A DNA stretch of 64,000 bases from the NCBI GenBank assembly GCA_902786595.1, contig CADADB010000008.1, positions 42,163-106,162 on the forward strand. The letters run 5' to 3'. The notes beneath the pieces are model-generated. The model was given only the letters and a program-made list of their open reading frames with translations, did not search any database and had not been told where the DNA came from. The position numbers and the translations under genes are program-made. The stretch comes from an uncultured Bacteroidota bacterium (GTDB lineage: Bacteria; Bacteroidota; Bacteroidia; Bacteroidales; WCHB1-69). Below, piece after piece: positions 25,666 through 33,813 of this stretch. Position 1 is the first letter of the stretch. Each line of letters opens with the position of its first letter.

Positions 25666-26826
25666 TTAATAATAATTCAGTTCAACGATTTTACCCATCT
25701 TGCGCAAATTTTCGGTAATCTTCTCCACCAGTTTCAGCTTCATCGTGGTGTCGATGGGCAAACCCTGGTGCGCCACATTGACGCTTTGTCCGACGAAGAA
25801 GGTGATGTGGGTGGCCTTCTCAAAGAGGAAGTCCGCCAAAAGCGAGGCGCCGTCCTGTTTGGTGAAGGTCTTCGGGGTAAGGTCATCGATGGAGACGTAT
25901 TTTTCCGAGAGTTGCAGCAGTTTGCGCAGGGTGAGCACGCCCTCGGTGGTAAGGTCGATTCCTTTGATGTATCCGATGGGCGGAACCTCCTTGTCGGGGA
26001 AGTCGAAGCTGGTCTTGAGCTCCGTTTTCAGATACCTTGCCACAATGGTGGAGCTGGTGCCGCCGCAGACAATCTTCTTGGAATGTCCCTCCAAGAAGTT
26101 CTTGATGTAGTAGTCGTCTTTCTCCTTATCCACGGGCGGTCCCACCATGATGTTCACATCCAGGCGCTGACGAATCCTGACGGCGGCCACGGTGGTGTCG
26201 TCGCCCGGCTTGTCGGCATAGAGGTCGTTGCAGGCGGCGGCGAGCATGCAGGCCACCGCGCGTGCGGACATCTCGGGCTTGATGTTGTTGTCGAGATGCT
26301 CCATGATCTGGGGACGTTCCCATCCGAAATTGAGGATCATGCCGATGCCGGCGTGGATGGTACCGTCGGACATAACAAGGATAATGTCGTTCTCTTCAAG
26401 ATTGAGTTCAGAACGATAAACCCGTTTGCCGCAGACATCCAGCTCTTCGCGCTCGAAGTTCTGGCATTTGCCGTTATGGTAATAGATGGCTTCCGGATTG
26501 TCAAACTCGAACAGTTCCCCCTTGCCCTCTTTGTTGACGTGGATGATGGAGAACGTGGAATACGCCACCCCGCGCTCCGCGCACACGGGCAACGTCTGGA
26601 TGATGGTCTCCACGCATTCATAGATGTCGATTTCGTTGGCGGCCATGGTACACAAAATCTTGGAGGTGAGCGTGGAGAGAATGTTCGCCTTCACGCCGCT
26701 CCCTAAACCGTCAGCCAACACCAACGTGGTATAGTCGCCGTTTACCGTGCAGGCCACGTTGTCGCCGCACAGTTCTTCGCCGTAATGGTTCAGCGAAGTG
26801 CATCCTGTTTCTAAGCAAAGTTCCAT
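25666..26826 (-). CDS. SpoIIE-type PP2C phosphatase linked to hydrogenase
   Basis: A serine/threonine protein phosphatase of the SpoIIE/PP2C type, about 386 residues. Metal-binding aspartates are visible in VLADGLGSG, VMSDGTIHAG and PGDDTTVAAV. The C-terminal 150 residues form a second conserved part (EGHSKKIVCGGTSSTIVARY) of unknown role seen, from memory, in hydrogenase-linked phosphatases. Its ATG overlaps the stop of the sensory hydrogenase by one base (TGATG), which implies translational coupling. The likely job is to pass an H2/redox signal from the PAS-containing hydrogenase to a phosphoprotein. The target is unknown. Confidence 0.88.
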   Translation of the reverse strand: MELCLETGCTSLNHYGEELCGDNVACTVNGDYTTLVLADGLGSGVKANILSTLTSKILCTMAANEIDIYECVETIIQTLPVCAERGVAYSTFSIIHVNKEGKGELFEFDNPEAIYYHNGKCQNFEREELDVCGKRVYRSELNLEENDIILVMSDGTIHAGIGMILNFGWERPQIMEHLDNNIKPEMSARAVACMLAAACNDLYADKPGDDTTVAAVRIRQRLDVNIMVGPPVDKEKDDYYIKNFLEGHSKKIVCGGTSSTIVARYLKTELKTSFDFPDKEVPPIGYIKGIDLTTEGVLTLRKLLQLSEKYVSIDDLTPKTFTKQDGASLLADFLFEKATHITFFVGQSVNVAHQGLPIDTTMKLKLVEKITENLRKMGKIVELNYY

Positions 26827-28535
26827 CACTCAGAGACTTTTTCTTCGGTTAACGTTTTCTTCAGCTTCAACAGGGCCACCTTGGTCTCGGCAGTCGTCTC
26901 GCCCAGCAGCGACGCAATCTCTTGAGCCACACGCATTTGCTTCTTAATCACATCGTCGGTCGTGGTCAGCGTTTCCATCTTCACCTTCATAATCCGCTTC
27001 TCATAGTCAACGGTGTCCGTGACATCCTTCATAATACCGAAGATGAGATTCTGGTTGGCCAGATAGTTGATGGACAAATCCACATACTTGCCTGTGCTCG
27101 TGACAAGTTCCTTCTTCAGTTCGATGTTCTTCTTCTGAGCGTAGGCGTTGCAGAAGTCGACGGGGTTGAAGTAGTCGATGGCGGGATGGCCTTTGGCGTT
27201 GGGATCCTCGATGCCTAACAGCTCGCGTCCGCGGCGGTTGATTTCCAGGATGTTCATGTCCGGATCGAGCACCACGATGCCTTCCGGGCTGTTTTGGATC
27301 ACCTCCACGGAGAAAGACTCGGCGCGCTGGCGCATGTAGGGCAGGCAGATGTCGATGTCGGCATAGCCATTATAGACCGCCCATGCCTTCTCGCGACAAG
27401 TGGCATAGCCGCAGGAACCGCAGTCGAGTTCGTCCTCCGGTTTGAACTTGCCGGTCTTGTGCAGGATGGCCTCGATTTCGCGCTCGGGGGCAGGCATGCT
27501 GTGGCTGCGGATTCTCGGATGGGCCGTGGCGAGCGGGACTTCCACTTGCACCGGCGTCTGCGTAGCCGTGAGTTGGCGTTTCTCGGCAGAAACATACTTG
27601 CGGATGTCCGACATGGCCTTGACGGAACCGCCATTCTTCTCCAATGAACAGGGTCCGTTCACACAGGCATCCTCACAAAGGTTCATCTCCAACACCACAT
27701 GGTCCATGTGCTCAATGTTTTGCAACGCTTTGACACACTTCATCGGACCGTCGATAGCGATATAGTCATAGCCCTCCGGGAGTTCCGGGAAAGAGTGGAT
27801 GATGCCCTGAGGAATGGGGTATTCCTTGGCCAGGTTCGGCATTCCGTTCCGTTTCTGCAACATCACGTTGGTGATTTCGTCAATCTGCACCCCTTTTTCC
27901 TTGAAAAGCTCCACCACATCCTCGAAAGTCAGGACATTGTCGATGAGGTGGCATTCCTCCGCTTCGCGCTTTTTGGCGATGCAGGGTCCAACGAAGACGA
28001 TCTTGGCCTCCGGATGCTGTTTCTTGAGGATTTTGGCGTGAGCCACCATCGGCGAATCAACCGGTGCTAAGTACTTGAGCGCCATCGGGTAATACTCTTG
28101 AATCATGCGGCATACGGCCGGACAAGCAGACGTTATGAAGTTTTTGAACTGTCCGGATTTCAGCAGGTTGGCGTACTCTTGGGTCACCGCCTGTGCGCCG
28201 ACGGCCGTCTCTTCCGCATCAAAGAAGCCCAGTTTGGCCAGCGCGAGCTTCATCACCCCGAAGTCGGAAAGCCCAAAACTGGAAATGAAAGAGGGGGCGA
28301 CACTGGCGATCACCTTGTCGGGACCCGCCAGCAGGGCACGCACCTCGTTGATTTCGCTATGTACCACCTTCGCATTCTGCGGGCACACAAGCGTACAGTG
28401 GCCGCACAAGATGCATCTGTCTTCGATAATCTCCGCCTGATGTCCTTTGATGTCAATGGCTTTCACCGGACATTCGCGCAAGCATTTGTAGCAGTCTTTA
28501 CATTTCGCATTGCGAAATTCCAAATATAATGACAT
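26826..28535 (-). CDS. Sensory [FeFe]-hydrogenase (group C, HydS-like) with PAS domain
   Basis: A putative H2 sensor of 569 residues. Two ferredoxin [4Fe-4S] motifs (CKDCYKCLRECP, 12-23; CILCGHCTLVCP, 41-52) precede an H-cluster domain with TSACPA (135-140), GPCIAKK (183-189) and NLCEDACVNGPC (about 285-296). Ala replaces the proton-relay Cys of TSCCP, as in group C sensory enzymes, so rapid turnover is not expected. A second [4Fe-4S] module (CGSCGYATCREKAW) and a PAS domain (about 415-525, PEGIVVLDPDMNILEINRRG) follow, then a short coiled end. It has no kinase domain; the coupled PP2C gene is the likely output. Confidence 0.9.
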   Translation of the reverse strand: MSLYLEFRNAKCKDCYKCLRECPVKAIDIKGHQAEIIEDRCILCGHCTLVCPQNAKVVHSEINEVRALLAGPDKVIASVAPSFISSFGLSDFGVMKLALAKLGFFDAEETAVGAQAVTQEYANLLKSGQFKNFITSACPAVCRMIQEYYPMALKYLAPVDSPMVAHAKILKKQHPEAKIVFVGPCIAKKREAEECHLIDNVLTFEDVVELFKEKGVQIDEITNVMLQKRNGMPNLAKEYPIPQGIIHSFPELPEGYDYIAIDGPMKCVKALQNIEHMDHVVLEMNLCEDACVNGPCSLEKNGGSVKAMSDIRKYVSAEKRQLTATQTPVQVEVPLATAHPRIRSHSMPAPEREIEAILHKTGKFKPEDELDCGSCGYATCREKAWAVYNGYADIDICLPYMRQRAESFSVEVIQNSPEGIVVLDPDMNILEINRRGRELLGIEDPNAKGHPAIDYFNPVDFCNAYAQKKNIELKKELVTSTGKYVDLSINYLANQNLIFGIMKDVTDTVDYEKRIMKVKMETLTTTDDVIKKQMRVAQEIASLLGETTAETKVALLKLKKTLTEEKVSE

Positions 28536-28544
28536 CTCCCCGGC

Positions 28545-28847
28545 TTATAATTCGATTAATGGATAGACTTCTTTCACAAATATCTCTTCCACATTCTCTT
28601 TGGTGACGTTGTGGAGAATGATGCTGCCGTCTTCTTCGAGCGTGGTGGCTTTCTGCTTCATGCTGTCGGAAAGGCCGTCCGTTCTGACGTTCACGCCTTT
28701 GGCGCAATGTCCCAGGCAGAAACTGGCCTGCAATTCCACCAGATCTTCCACATCGTATTTTTTCAGGATGTCTTTTAAGGATTGGATGACATCGTAAGAA
28801 CCTTTCAAGTGGCAGGAGCTGCCAACACAAACTTTAATATTCATCAT
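28545..28847 (-). CDS. Thioredoxin-like [2Fe-2S] ferredoxin (NuoE/HydC-like)
   Basis: A 100-residue protein with the four cysteines of the NuoE/thioredoxin-like [2Fe-2S] fold: CVGSSC near the start and CLGHC at about residue 43-47. It is cytoplasmic and probably passes electrons to the adjacent hydrogenase-type proteins. It opens the hydrogenase gene run, 9 bases before the sensory hydrogenase. Two tandem ATGs (28847, 28844) are equally possible starts. No TAnnTTTG box is seen in the 145-base gap in front, so transcription may come from the rex-adhE unit. Confidence 0.88.
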   Translation of the reverse strand: MMNIKVCVGSSCHLKGSYDVIQSLKDILKKYDVEDLVELQASFCLGHCAKGVNVRTDGLSDSMKQKATTLEEDGSIILHNVTKENVEEIFVKEVYPLIEL

Positions 28848-28905
28848 TGTTTTTGTTTTAATATTTTTCTAAAATTGATTGTTGTCCTCTCTGTCGGCTT
28901 TGCAC

Positions 28906-28936
28906 GCAGGCGCCTCGTTTACACGAGGCCACCTGC
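28906..28936 (-). promoter_or_regulatory. Hairpin between adhE and the hydrogenase run
   Basis: GCAGG-C-GCCTCG / CGAGGC-CA-CCTGC forms an 11-pair hairpin with a 6-base loop and small bulges, without a U-run after it on the minus strand. It may be an mRNA-processing or attenuation structure. A second inverted repeat TTCACTC/GAGTGAA flanks the adhE end (28949-28955 with 28975-28981). Confidence 0.45.
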
Positions 28937-28992
28937 TTCAAAACACGATTCACTCATAACTAACCTTATTTAACGAGTGAAAAACCATTTTA

Positions 28993-31611
28993 TTATTCAC
29001 CATAATAGGCTTGTTTGTAAATATCCATAATTTCACTGACAAGGGGATATTTCGGGTTGGCGCCGGTGCACTGGTCGTCGTGTGCCTTCTCAGAAAGGGC
29101 GGCGACATTCTCCATGAACAATTTCTCGTCCACGCCCTCTTCCTTGATGCTCATCGGCATGTGCATATCCTTCATTAACTGGCGGATGGCCTTGATGAGG
29201 TTGTCGATGCTCTCTTCGTTGTCCTTGCCGCCAAACCCGAGGAAACGGGCGGCTTTGGCCAATTTCTCGTCCGCGATGAAATGATCATATTTCGGGAATG
29301 GGACGAATTTATTCGGTTTCAGCGAGTTATACTTGACCACGTAAGGCAACAGGATGGCGTTGGCGCGGCCGTGCGGGATATGATAGTCGCCGCCTAACTT
29401 GTGAGCCATGCTGTGGTTGAGACCGAGGAAGGCGTTGGTGAAAGCCATACCGGCGATACAGGAGGCGTTGTGCATCTTCTCGCGGGCTTTCAGGTCGAAC
29501 TGACCGTTTTCGTAAGCGCGTTTCAGATAGCTGAAAACGAGATCCATCGCCTGCAGAGCCAGACCGTCTGTGTAGTCGTTGGCCATGTTGGAAATGTAGG
29601 CCTCTATGGCGTGGGTCAGCACATCCATGCCCGTGTCCGCAGTGGCACGTTTCGGCAACGAAACCACGAACTGCGGGTCAATGATGGCCACGTTGGGCGT
29701 CACAGCGTAGTCGGCTAGCGGATACTTGATACCGCGCTTCTTGTCGGTGATGACCGTGAAGGCCGTCACCTCGCTGCCGGTGCCGGAAGTGGTCGGGATG
29801 GCGACCATCTTGCACTGGTTGCCCAAGTGCGGGAATTTCACCACGCGCTTGCGGATGTCCATGAACTTCTGACGCAAACCGTCGAAAGAGGTCTCGGGAT
29901 GCTCGTAGAAGAGCCACATACCCTTGGCCGCGTCCATGGCGCTACCACCACCCAACGCGATGATCACGTCTGGCTGGAACGAACGCATCTCGGCTACACC
30001 GCGCATGATGGTCTCCACATCCGGATCCGGCTCCACATCGGAGAAGATGCGGTAGTGGCAGGGCTCGCTGCGTTTGTTGAGATAATAGGTGACTTTATCG
30101 ACATAGCCGAGCTGCACCATCATCGGGTCGCTCACGATGAACGCCTTGCTGAATCCTTCCATGTGCTCTAAATATTGCACTGAACCGTACTCGAAATAAA
30201 CTTTCGGCGGAATCTTGAACCATTGCATATTGACTCTTCTTTTTGCGATTTTCTTTTTGTTGATAAGGTTTACGGTGGAGACGTTGGCTGTCGTGCTGTT
30301 GTGACCGTATGAGCCGCAACCGAGGGTCAACGACGGGGTGTTGGTGTTGTAAATGTCTCCGATGGCTCCCTGCGATGACGGGGAGTTGACGATGATACGA
30401 CCCACTTTCATGGCTTTGCCGAACTTCTCGATCAGATCGCTGTTGGTGCTGTGGATGATGGCCGTGTGACCGAGACCGCCCATGTCGAGCATCTTGCGGC
30501 ACATCTCGAAACCTTCCACATGGTTGTTCACCACATAGTAGGCCAACACCGGTGACAGTTTCTCGCGGGAGAGCGGGTATTCCGGACCCACATCCTTCAG
30601 CCGAGCGATGAGAATCTTGGTCTTCTCGGGAACCGTCACACCCGATTGTTGCGCAATCCAGTAGGGCGATTTGCCCACCACATCGGGATTGACCGCACCT
30701 TTCTCGGAATTGATGACAAAATCGGACACCTTCTTGATTTCCTCCTCGTTCAAGAAATAGCAACCGTTCTCCTTCATATAGGATTCGAACAGGTTGGAAA
30801 TCACTTTGTCCACGATGACCGCTTGCTCGGAAGCGCAAATCATGCCGTTGTCGAAGGTCTTCGACATCATGAGGTCGGTGCAGGCGCGTTTCACATTGGC
30901 GGAAGTCTCGATGTAGCAGGGAGCGTTGCCGGGTCCGACGCCGAGGGCGGGTTTGCCGCAGCTGTAGGCCGAACGTACCATGCCGGCACCGCCAGTGGCC
31001 AGAATCAACGATACCTTCGGATGGTTCATCAAAGCCATGGTGGCCTCGACGGAAGGATGCTCAATCCATTGGATGCAAGCCGCAGGAGCTCCTGCCGCCA
31101 CGGCCGCGTCACGCAGAATCTTGGCAGCCGCCACTGACGACTGCTGTGCCGACGGATGGAATCCGAAGATGATGGGGTTGCGGGCTTTTGCGCAGATTAA
31201 GGACTTGAACATGGTGGTGGAGGTCGGGTTCGTCACCGGTGTCACGCCAGCCACAATGCCGACAGGTTCCGCCACTTCCACATAACCCTCCATCTCATTA
31301 TCCTCCACAACGCCAACCGTTTTCTCGTTCTTGATGGAATTCCAAATATATTCTGTAGCGAAAATATTCTTGATGATCTTGTCCTCATAAACGCCGCGGT
31401 GCGTCTCATCAACAGCCAGGCGCGCGAGCTCGCGATGGTGCTCCAAACCGGCCAATGCCATCGCATAGACAATCTTGTCCACCTGCTCCTGATTGAAGTC
31501 AACGTATGTTTTCAACGCTTCTTCCGCATTCCGGACCAACGCATCAATCTCATTTTCATTCGATACTTTTTTATCGAATTTTTCATCTGATTTTACACTT
31601 TCTTTTTTCAT
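28993..31611 (-). CDS. adhE: Bifunctional acetaldehyde-CoA/alcohol dehydrogenase AdhE
   Basis: Converts acetyl-CoA to acetaldehyde and then ethanol, reoxidising two NADH. The 872 residues are two fused enzymes: an N-terminal aldehyde dehydrogenase (about 20-450; catalytic Cys in GMICASEQAV, cofactor region VGPGNAPCYIE) and a C-terminal iron-dependent alcohol dehydrogenase (GGGSAMDAAKGMW; iron ligands in ADTGMDVLTHAIEAY and HSMAHKLGGDYHIPHGRAN). It forms filaments in the cytoplasm in other bacteria. It lies 22 bases after rex, a typical NADH/NAD+-controlled target of Rex, and ahead of the hydrogenase genes. Confidence 0.97.
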   Translation of the reverse strand: MKKESVKSDEKFDKKVSNENEIDALVRNAEEALKTYVDFNQEQVDKIVYAMALAGLEHHRELARLAVDETHRGVYEDKIIKNIFATEYIWNSIKNEKTVGVVEDNEMEGYVEVAEPVGIVAGVTPVTNPTSTTMFKSLICAKARNPIIFGFHPSAQQSSVAAAKILRDAAVAAGAPAACIQWIEHPSVEATMALMNHPKVSLILATGGAGMVRSAYSCGKPALGVGPGNAPCYIETSANVKRACTDLMMSKTFDNGMICASEQAVIVDKVISNLFESYMKENGCYFLNEEEIKKVSDFVINSEKGAVNPDVVGKSPYWIAQQSGVTVPEKTKILIARLKDVGPEYPLSREKLSPVLAYYVVNNHVEGFEMCRKMLDMGGLGHTAIIHSTNSDLIEKFGKAMKVGRIIVNSPSSQGAIGDIYNTNTPSLTLGCGSYGHNSTTANVSTVNLINKKKIAKRRVNMQWFKIPPKVYFEYGSVQYLEHMEGFSKAFIVSDPMMVQLGYVDKVTYYLNKRSEPCHYRIFSDVEPDPDVETIMRGVAEMRSFQPDVIIALGGGSAMDAAKGMWLFYEHPETSFDGLRQKFMDIRKRVVKFPHLGNQCKMVAIPTTSGTGSEVTAFTVITDKKRGIKYPLADYAVTPNVAIIDPQFVVSLPKRATADTGMDVLTHAIEAYISNMANDYTDGLALQAMDLVFSYLKRAYENGQFDLKAREKMHNASCIAGMAFTNAFLGLNHSMAHKLGGDYHIPHGRANAILLPYVVKYNSLKPNKFVPFPKYDHFIADEKLAKAARFLGFGGKDNEESIDNLIKAIRQLMKDMHMPMSIKEEGVDEKLFMENVAALSEKAHDDQCTGANPKYPLVSEIMDIYKQAYYGE

Positions 31612-31633
31612 GCTGTAAAAAAATATAGGTTAT

Positions 31634-32317
31634 CTAATTTTCCGTTATTACCTTTATTTCGCTAGGCGTAGATGATTTCATAGCCAGCTTGTGTGCGAGA
31701 ACAGCTAATGAAGAGGGCAGATTCTCGTTTTTCACAAGCACGTCTTCGGGAACTTTCAGCGGCACAAAGGCGAAATTCCAGATGGCCTTGATGCCGGCCT
31801 TCACCATTTGGTCGCACACACTCTGTGCCTGATCGTCAGGTACAGTGATGATGCCTATACGGATGCCCATGCGCTGCACGAGGCTTGGCATCTTTTCCAT
31901 GGGAAGGATATGTTTGCCATCAAGCTGAAGTCCGCATAAATAGGGGTCATTGTCGAAGCCCACCACAATGTTCAACCCGAACTTTGCGAATTTGGTGTTG
32001 GTGAGGAGGATGCGTCCCATGCTGCCGACCCCAACCAAAATGGCTTCGTCCATTTTGTTGTAACCCAAATATTCACTCATGTCTTCAAGCAGTTGCTTCA
32101 CTTCAAAACCGGTTCGAGGATGACCAGCCACACTGCTCACCTGCGCAAGATCCTTGCGAACCAATACCGGGTTGAGGTTCAGATGCCCGGCAAGCAGTGC
32201 CGAAGAGACAGATTCCACCCCTTCAGCCCGCAGTCTGCTGATGTAGCTGTAGTACAGCGGCAGCCGGCTCAAGGTCGATTTCATGACCACCAAAGAGGGT
32301 GTATTCTGTTTGGACAT
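31634..32317 (-). CDS. rex: Redox-sensing transcriptional repressor Rex
   Basis: Senses the NADH/NAD+ ratio and represses fermentation genes when NADH is low. The 227 residues have an N-terminal winged helix (YISRLRAEGVESVSSALLAG, PVLVRKDLAQVS) and a Rossmann domain (AILVGVGSMGRIL, then VVGFDND). It heads an apparent rex-adhE operon, with a promoter box at 32350-32357. I looked for a TTGTGA/TTGTTAA-type operator near the promoter and saw no convincing palindrome. Confidence 0.95.
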   Translation of the reverse strand: MSKQNTPSLVVMKSTLSRLPLYYSYISRLRAEGVESVSSALLAGHLNLNPVLVRKDLAQVSSVAGHPRTGFEVKQLLEDMSEYLGYNKMDEAILVGVGSMGRILLTNTKFAKFGLNIVVGFDNDPYLCGLQLDGKHILPMEKMPSLVQRMGIRIGIITVPDDQAQSVCDQMVKAGIKAIWNFAFVPLKVPEDVLVKNENLPSSLAVLAHKLAMKSSTPSEIKVITEN

Positions 32318-32349
32318 ATCGCTACTTTTTTATCTATTGAAATCCGCGG

Positions 32350-32357
32350 CAAAAATA
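32350..32357 (-). promoter_or_regulatory. -7 promoter box (TATTTTTG) for rex-adhE
   Basis: Minus-strand TATTTTTGCCGCGG, 32 bases before the rex ATG. It is the last recognisable box before the hydrogenase genes, so it may drive the whole 8-kb run. Confidence 0.55.
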
Positions 32358-32403
32358 GAATTTTTTTTGAAACGGCAATGACCTGTTGAAAAAAAAATTA
32401 CAA

Positions 32404-32429
32404 TAAAAAAGGGAGACAACACGCCTCCC
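32404..32429 (-). terminator. Intrinsic terminator after the DUF3298 lipoprotein
   Basis: Minus strand GGGAG-loop-CTCCC followed by TTTTTTATTG, directly after the TTCATAA array. Confidence 0.75.
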
Positions 32430-32434
32430 AATAA

Positions 32435-32483
32435 TTATGAATTATGAATTATGAATTATGAGTCATGAATTATGAATTAATTC
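32435..32483 (-). repeat. 7-bp stop-codon array after the DUF3298 lipoprotein
   Basis: Minus units GAATTAA, TTCATAA, TTCATGA, CTCATAA, three TTCATAA. Positions 5-7 are TAA in six and TGA in one. The first TAA is the gene's stop. Confidence 0.92.
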
Positions 32484-33334
32484 TCCGCCACGTGTCCGAC
32501 GTTCACCAGCCACTTGCCAGCTTGGGTCAGGAACGGTTCGAGGAGGTCGTATGAGATCACACAGGCGGGCATTCCTGCCGCATAACAGGCAATCTCGTAC
32601 TGCTGATAGACAAATTCCACCCCGTCCTCACGGAAGATGGGCGCAGCTTGCGGCAGCGGGAAGAAATCGTTGTTCTCCATCGTCAGCAGGTTCTCCATCT
32701 CACTGGCATCTGATTCGAAATACTGAGAAAAGATGTTGTCTTTGACCAAATCCGTCAGCTCATCCAACGACTCGGTACGGAAAATGTCGTAGTCGATGCG
32801 ACGGCCATCAGATTTGCGGAACGTCTGTCCCTGCATCAGATACCAACCGTGGGCGCCACCGGCATAGCCCTCTTGGGTATAAAGGTAAGTGACATAGCGG
32901 TCGGTTTCCTGCAATTTCTTGTATTTAATGTCCTTATAACATGACATGTCCTTGATTCTCGGCATATCCGGAATAATGTTCTCCTGGAAATCCGTCAACG
33001 TGGCTTTCTTGTAATGGTCAAACATTTTTGCAGCATTTTCCATATCGCCTTCGTAGGTGCCACCCATCTGCTCCGACATCCATTCTCTTATATTATTGAG
33101 AACAAAGAAATTACCTGATTCCGGAAAATCGGCCTCGATCTTGACGGTGCCGGGAATCCCATGCAACACCACCGAGTCCTCCATGGTTATCGGGCGTGTT
33201 TTAATATCCGCAGGGGCAATCTGCGACAGCGAAGTGAGGGTGTTCAACGCCTGAGTGTCGATTTTGGTTTTGCAACCGGCGAGCATCACCATCAGCCCGC
33301 AAAAAAATCCAACGGCAATAAGAGTTTTCTTCAT
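32477..33334 (-). CDS. DUF4163/DUF3298 (RsiV-like) lipoprotein
   Basis: A 285-residue protein with a lipoprotein signal (MKKTLIAVGFFCGLMVMLAG, then C). The C-terminal 150 residues fit the DUF3298/RsiV fold, which in Bacillus binds lysozyme: GYAGGAHGWYLMQGQTF and VEFVYQQYEIACYAAGMPAC are the family's conserved strands, ending VISYDLLEPFL. There is no transmembrane anti-sigma segment, so it is a periplasmic lipoprotein whose ligand is unknown. It has its own promoter box and terminator. Confidence 0.8.
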   Translation of the reverse strand: MKKTLIAVGFFCGLMVMLAGCKTKIDTQALNTLTSLSQIAPADIKTRPITMEDSVVLHGIPGTVKIEADFPESGNFFVLNNIREWMSEQMGGTYEGDMENAAKMFDHYKKATLTDFQENIIPDMPRIKDMSCYKDIKYKKLQETDRYVTYLYTQEGYAGGAHGWYLMQGQTFRKSDGRRIDYDIFRTESLDELTDLVKDNIFSQYFESDASEMENLLTMENNDFFPLPQAAPIFREDGVEFVYQQYEIACYAAGMPACVISYDLLEPFLTQAGKWLVNVGHVAEN

Positions 33335-33362
33335 GACGATTTATATTAATTGTTTCGCGCGG

Positions 33363-33370
33363 CAAAAATA
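33363..33370 (-). promoter_or_regulatory. -7 promoter box (TATTTTTG) for the DUF3298 lipoprotein
   Basis: Minus-strand TATTTTTGCCGCGCG, about 30 bases before the ATG. Confidence 0.55.
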
Positions 33371-33385
33371 CAAAAAATGTTTCAA

Positions 33386-33427
33386 GTTGAACTTTGAACC
33401 TTGAACTTTGAACTTTAAACTTTGAAA
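33386..33427 (+). repeat. 7-bp TTTGAAC array, stop codons on the opposite strand
   Basis: Six units on the plus strand, GTTGAAC, TTTGAAC, CTTGAAC, TTTGAAC, TTTAAAC, TTTGAAA. TGA or TAA is in each on the plus strand, although the flanking genes are on the minus strand. Confidence 0.85.
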
Positions 33428-33429
33428 CC

Positions 33430-33457
33430 AAAAAAGGCCTCCGAAAAGCGGAAGCCC
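33430..33457 (-). terminator. Intrinsic terminator after rpsS
   Basis: Minus strand GGCTTCCG-CTTTT-CGGAGGCC followed by TTTTTTGG; 7 of 8 stem pairs match. It closes the truncated ribosomal-protein operon. Confidence 0.8.
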
Positions 33458-33517
33458 TTAACGATATTTAAGATAATTAATTTCGAAGGAAGAATACCTA
33501 AAGCTGGACAATTCCAA

Positions 33518-33796
33518 TTATTTGGAACCTTTGTCCTTCTGACCGGCGTGACCGCGGAAGATACGTGTAGGGGCGAACTCACCGAGTTTGTGACCGACCA
33601 TATTCTCCGTGACATAGACGGGGATGAACTTGTTCCCGTTATGCACAGCGATGGTAAGGCCAACGAAATCGGGGGAGATCATAGAGGCACGAGACCACGT
33701 TTTGATGGTGGATTTCTTGCCAGACTCCTGAGCAGCGATCACACGTTGTTCCAGTTTGAAATGTATATACGGTCCTTTTTTTAATGAACGACTCAT
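33518..33796 (-). CDS. rpsS: 30S ribosomal protein S19
   Basis: A small-subunit head protein that contacts S13 and 16S rRNA. About 92 residues with the conserved start [15 protein letters not shown] and the core [40 protein letters not shown]. The ATG at 33796 gives the standard N-terminus; an ATG at 33802 adds two residues. It is the last gene of the rplC-rplD-rplW-rplB-rpsS run. In other Bacteroidales rplV and rpsC follow directly, but here a terminator and an unrelated lipoprotein follow. Confidence 0.97.
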   Translation of the reverse strand: MSRSLKKGPYIHFKLEQRVIAAQESGKKSTIKTWSRASMISPDFVGLTIAVHNGNKFIPVYVTENMVGHKLGEFAPTRIFRGHAGQKDKGSK

Positions 33797-33813
33797 AATC
33801 AATAGCTTTTAGG

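Noticed and set aside
26827-26829. GTG start one codon before the phosphatase ATG
   Set aside because: The ATG at 26826 gives the usual TGATG stop-start overlap and needs no rare start.
32318-32400. A Rex operator in the rex promoter region
   Set aside because: No palindrome of the TTGTGA/TTGTTAA type could be made out; only T-rich runs are present.
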